The notes under the pieces were generated by a model that did no database searches, had not been told where the DNA came from, and worked only from the letters and a program-made list of their open reading frames with translations. This document shows positions 60,690 through 64,000 of a DNA stretch of 64,000 nt, piece by piece; position 1 is the stretch's first letter; each line of letters opens with the position of its first letter. Position numbers and translations under genes: made by a program. This DNA is from Hofstenia miamia. Its lineage: Eukaryota > Xenacoelomorpha > Acoela. Location of the stretch: positions 722,360 to 786,359 of the forward strand of contig SCFE01000006.1 in assembly GCA_004352715.1 (NCBI GenBank), in the 5' to 3' direction.

Positions 60690-61830
60690 TAGATCATGAA
60701 ACTTTTCTTCGTCAGCATTTACTAGAGATGCATATTAATTGGCTGCTTATAGACATATACTTGGAGTCTGTCATAGAGGAATATTGACGCTTCCACTTTT
60801 TGTTCAAAGCAAAGGAACAATGATATAAATAGAGATATTAACTTAATTTACATTTATAATTTTGAAGTTTGTTGTTTGATCTTATTGATGGTGAAAATCA
60901 AGACGACTGCATAACGGAAGTTTTTGTTCCCGCAGCTTCTTTTAATAAGTCTTTTCTCGATTTAAAATAATTTGGAAGTTACTAAGGATTCATTCATCGA
61001 AAAATTATCGATTGCCAATAAAACTCCTTCTATGTGACTTAGGTCCTTTTTCATCCGAACGTAATAATGGCCAACTTCATTTTCAGTGTAATACTAAAAG
61101 TGGAAAGTAACTCAATAAACCTTTAAAACAAAGTTTTTCGACTGAAATTTTTTGACAGCTTGGAACTTTTCGTATCGGCTCCTTTTCATCAAAATTTCAT
61201 ATAAATCGTAATGATATTAATATGTCTATTCCTGTAATTGATTTCATCAAATTGATTAACAGGTAATTTCATGGTGAAACACAAATAATCTCAAGATTCT
61301 AGACATGTTATAGTATTTTCTTCGTGATTTAGATAACTAGTTCGAACTTCCCAATTCTCTTGATATAAATCCTACTGCAAGTAAAGTGGCCTTTTCATAG
61401 CATGTGGTGATTCATTGCTCTAAACATTGAAAAAAATGTACTAAGCCAATGAATTATAAAGCTCATTATTTTCTCATTTTCCATATTTCATTTTAGTTTC
61501 TTAATATCAAACATTTGAAAACGAAGCAATTAATTGGCTAACAAGGCGGTTACTTTCAGTTGTATTTCTGTTATTTGACCTTGTAATTTGATATGTTATT
61601 TAAGTGTTAAGTTTGCAGTGTGTTTGAAAAAAATTTCGATTGTCGAAGGCCAAAATAAATTTCTTCAATCTTAATTACACATGCTTGCTAAAATCTCACT
61701 ATGTGCTAAAACTAAAAATGCCTCCAATTTACAATTAGGTAAGACTATTTTTACATATAATGCATCATTACTCACTCATAAAGAAGAATGATATCAATAA
61801 TAATTCCATGCTAAGAGTAACTGAGGTAAT
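60657..61830. other. Non-coding stretch
   Basis: Starts with a TA tract (to 60687). No gene or repeat recognised afterwards. Confidence 0.4.
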
Positions 61831-61989
61831 CCAGCCGAACATTTAGTCCTCAATTTGTCAATTAATATTTTGTTCAATGGCTACGTATATATATATATAT
61901 ATATATAAGAGATTACCCTGAAAAATGAATCTGTTATCCAATCTAGCCGTATATTAATGGACGAACCTGAGGACTGAATGTTTAGCTGG
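61831..61989. repeat. Foldback repeat with TA-containing loop
   Basis: The arm 61831-61868 (CCAGCCGAACATTTAGTCCT onward) and the arm 61952-61989 (inverse: CCAGCTAAACATTCAGTCCT) pair at about 30 of 38 positions, with a 1-bp bulge. The loop of about 80 bp holds the TA tract 61886-61908. It lies about 400 bp upstream of the GPCR exon, so within an intron or upstream region of that gene. Confidence 0.72.
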
Positions 61990-62009
61990 CGTCCGTTATT
62001 ATATATATA

Positions 62010-62245
62010 NNNNNNNNNNNNNNNNNNNNNNNNNNNNNNNNNNNNNNNNNNNNNNNNNNNNNNNNNNNNNNNNNNNNNNNNNNNNNNNNNNNNNNNNNNN
62101 NNNNNNNNNNNNNNNNNNNNNNNNNNNNNNNNNNNNNNNNNNNNNNNNNNNNNNNNNNNNNNNNNNNNNNNNNNNNNNNNNNNNNNNNNNNNNNNNNNNN
62201 NNNNNNNNNNNNNNNNNNNNNNNNNNNNNNNNNNNNNNNNNNNNN
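62010..62245. other. Assembly gap (236 N) in a TA repeat
   Basis: Bounded by ATATATATA and TATATATA; unresolved microsatellite. Confidence 0.9.
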
Positions 62246-62398
62246 TATATATATATGTACAGTAAACAGTTCAAAATTTAGCTTCATGGTTTTTTCAACC
62301 TCCAATAAATTTTATTTCATTTTGCTGATAAATGTTAGTTTTAAATAAAATATATTCTATAGTTTATAATTAATAATTTTCATTTTAATTGCATTTAG

Positions 62399-63473
62399 AG
62401 CTGGCGGCATTGATTTCAGTATAATTGCAATTCTCAGCTTAATAGTTTCTATCATCGGAGCACCTGGGAATGGCGTTCTTATATACGTTCATTTCAGAAG
62501 AAAGCGACCCCATGGCAAAGTTCGTGTAACTTATCATTTTATCTTTGTTATGGCAATATTGGATTTTCTTACTTGCACATTCATATTTCCAATTGATACG
62601 ATTACATTTTTAACCCAGTATCGATATTACCCATGGTTTGCATGCAAAATGTTTGGCTTCGGACGCTTATGTAGTTTGTATTCATCCAACTTTATCCTTA
62701 TAGCGATAGCAATCGATCGATTTTGTTCTGTAGTATTTCCATTTAAAAGTGGAATATCAATGCGAGAGGCTCGAATAATGACATGCCTGTGCATAGGCCT
62801 TGGAATTTTAGTTGCTTCTCCTAACTTTGTATTTTTCCAAGTTGAATTAGTTGCTTCTCCTAACTTTGTATTTTTCCAAGTTGAACTAGCAGTTGACATC
62901 GGTGGGGTGTATAGGTGCCGCCAGTCTGGGGATGAGAGGATTACGCAGGTTATATATATTCATCAACACTTTCTATTTATTGTCTTTGCGATCAGTCTAT
63001 TGATCATGGTGGGACTATATTCTGGTGTTTATTATACTGTGTATGCAAAAGAACAGCGAAAGAAGCAGATGTTGCAGAACAATGGACTGCTGAACGCTCA
63101 AACTGGTGGTGATACTAAAAGCACACGAAGGTCCACCAAACGACAATCTCAGTCGCGAATTGGCTCTATGCTTCTCCTGGTAACGGTAGTATTTGTCAGC
63201 GCATGGCTTCCCTATTGGATTCTGGAATACACATTCATTCTGTTCTCCGATCAACTAATGCCTTTATCGGCAACGGCTACCCAATATGTGTTCATATTTT
63301 ACTCCCTTTTTTACATCAATAACGCTGTTAATCCCATTATTTATGTATTCGCTAGCAAAAACTTTCGCGCTGAAATTTGTCAGAATTTATGCTGTCAATC
63401 TTCCCATCGATCCTCAGTGAAAAGAGGAAACTTTCGTGCAACTTCAATTACCAACGCCACTGCAGCTATGTGA
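62399..63473 (+). CDS. Class A (rhodopsin-like) GPCR, last exon
   Basis: The acceptor AATTGCATTTAG ends at 62398; the frame is then open for 357 codons (first full codon 62400) to TGA. All seven membrane helices are present. TM1 has GAPGN (residues about 25-29); TM2 has Asp55; TM3 has Cys82 and DRF at 106-108, in place of DRY; extracellular loop 2 has Cys173; TM6 has AWLPYW at 268-273, with Ala for the usual Cys; TM7 has NPIIY at 311-315. The tail has Cys331-Cys332, possible palmitoylation sites, and is Ser/Arg-rich. The start codon and N-terminus lie in an earlier exon not seen, so Met at 62550 is internal. TM4 carries two exact copies of a 13-residue unit (137-149, 150-162) and lacks the usual Trp. 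The tail-end features fit peptide or amine receptors; the ligand cannot be told. Confidence 0.93.
62808..62885 (+). repeat. In-frame 39-bp tandem duplication in the GPCR
   Basis: Units 62808-62846 and 62847-62885 are identical. Each encodes LVASPNFVFFQVE in TM4 and the start of the second extracellular loop. Confidence 0.97.
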
Positions 63474-63512
63474 TGTATCCCGACTCTCAGATTGTGTAGC
63501 ACTATCATGTAA

Positions 63513-63518
63513 AATAAA
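63513..63518 (+). terminator. Candidate polyadenylation signal of the GPCR gene
   Basis: AATAAA about 40 bp after the stop codon. In an AT-rich genome this is weak evidence alone, but position is right. Confidence 0.45.
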
Positions 63519-64000
63519 TCCCTGCATTTTATTTAAAATTTTATTAAATTCACATATGAATACCTATCGATTGATTCATAGTTAGCTTCATAACGTAAGA
63601 ATATACAGTTTATGGAAAAATTGAATTTTATCATAATTGAAGAAGACTTTAACAAATTAGTTAATAAATTATGTTAAGGTAAAGGGAACATTCATTATTC
63701 ATCTGCAGTTAATGGCGTTCAATTGCTTCAAAATGATACTAAGACAGTGGCTAAAATGGCAAATCATAATATTCTGTGCATTTTCGCCTCTCAACAGACG
63801 TCTATTAACAATAAATCTTAAGCCAAAGTAGCTGACTGTGGTTGAGTATAATGAACACGAATATAGCGTTGAGAGCACGAAAATTTAAAAGAGTAAACAT
63901 TGAAAAAGCTTCCATCCAAAAAATATGATTTACCGTTACTAAAATTTAAAATTATTATACAGTACTTCTATTTGGGAGTGACCAACCAAATAGGGATGAA
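63519..64000. other. Non-coding stretch after the GPCR
   Basis: No further gene seen up to the window end. Confidence 0.4.

Noticed and set aside
62627-63254. Minus-strand frames within the GPCR exon
   Set aside because: Antisense shadows of the receptor coding sequence.

Overview
The window is AT-rich eukaryotic DNA, almost certainly from an invertebrate animal. It has many long (TA)n and (ATT)n microsatellites, several unrelated classes of decayed transposable element, intron-bearing genes, and a rhodopsin-type (class A) GPCR exon near its right end. Nothing in it fixes the phylum. Similar mixtures (REL-endonuclease LINEs, Penelope-like elements, THAP transposases, dense TA microsatellites) occur in cephalopods, other lophotrochozoans and arachnids, so I leave taxonomy open. 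There are no operons, ribosomal RNA genes or CRISPR arrays.

Layout. 0.4-0.9 kb: isolated LINE reverse transcriptase (RT) fragment. 3.2-6.6 kb: nearly complete but badly broken LINE on the plus strand (ORF1, APE endonuclease, RT). 7.5-11.86 kb: LINE of the R2/R4 type with a restriction-like endonuclease (REL), on the minus strand, with assembly gaps and a chimeric join to a second copy; a shorter copy lies at 40.4-41.4 kb. 13.9-22.9 kb: terminal-inverted-repeat (TIR) remnants, a piggyBac-like MITE (19.7 kb), a 676-bp contig apparently mis-scaffolded between single-N gaps (20.2-20.9 kb), and a tRNA-like SINE (22.7 kb). 32.3-33.2 kb: Penelope-like element with a GIY-YIG remnant and long inverted termini. 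33-46 kb: mostly non-coding, with a few candidate exons and an exact 174-bp tandem duplication. 46.2 kb: a 153-bp imperfect palindrome. 46.9-50.3 kb: mariner-type terminus, a 1-kb gap, a segment with paired CRE palindromes and an IR-1 nuclear-receptor site, iterated CAAATATTTG motifs, and a broken THAP-domain P-type transposase. 50.9-52.1 and 52.5-52.8 kb: two non-autonomous TIR elements. 53.1-54.4 kb: a possible two-exon secreted protein with a cystatin-like segment. 54.5-55.0 kb: hAT transposase fossil. 58.8-60.4 kb: TIR element sitting inside a (TA)n tract. 61.8 kb: foldback repeat. 62.4-63.5 kb: the GPCR exon, the one clearly intact gene part.

Functionally, the only well-supported host gene is the GPCR. 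It carries an exact in-frame 39-bp duplication in the fourth transmembrane segment. Most of the remaining recognisable protein sequence is transposon debris, and many elements abut or sit within TA/ATT microsatellites. No multi-gene system is evident. The strongest non-routine signals are the mis-scaffolded contig whose best frame is interrupted mainly by TAA/TAG, the 153-bp hairpin, the shared inactivating lesions in the two REL-LINE copies, and the replacement of LINE coding sequence by ATT repeats.
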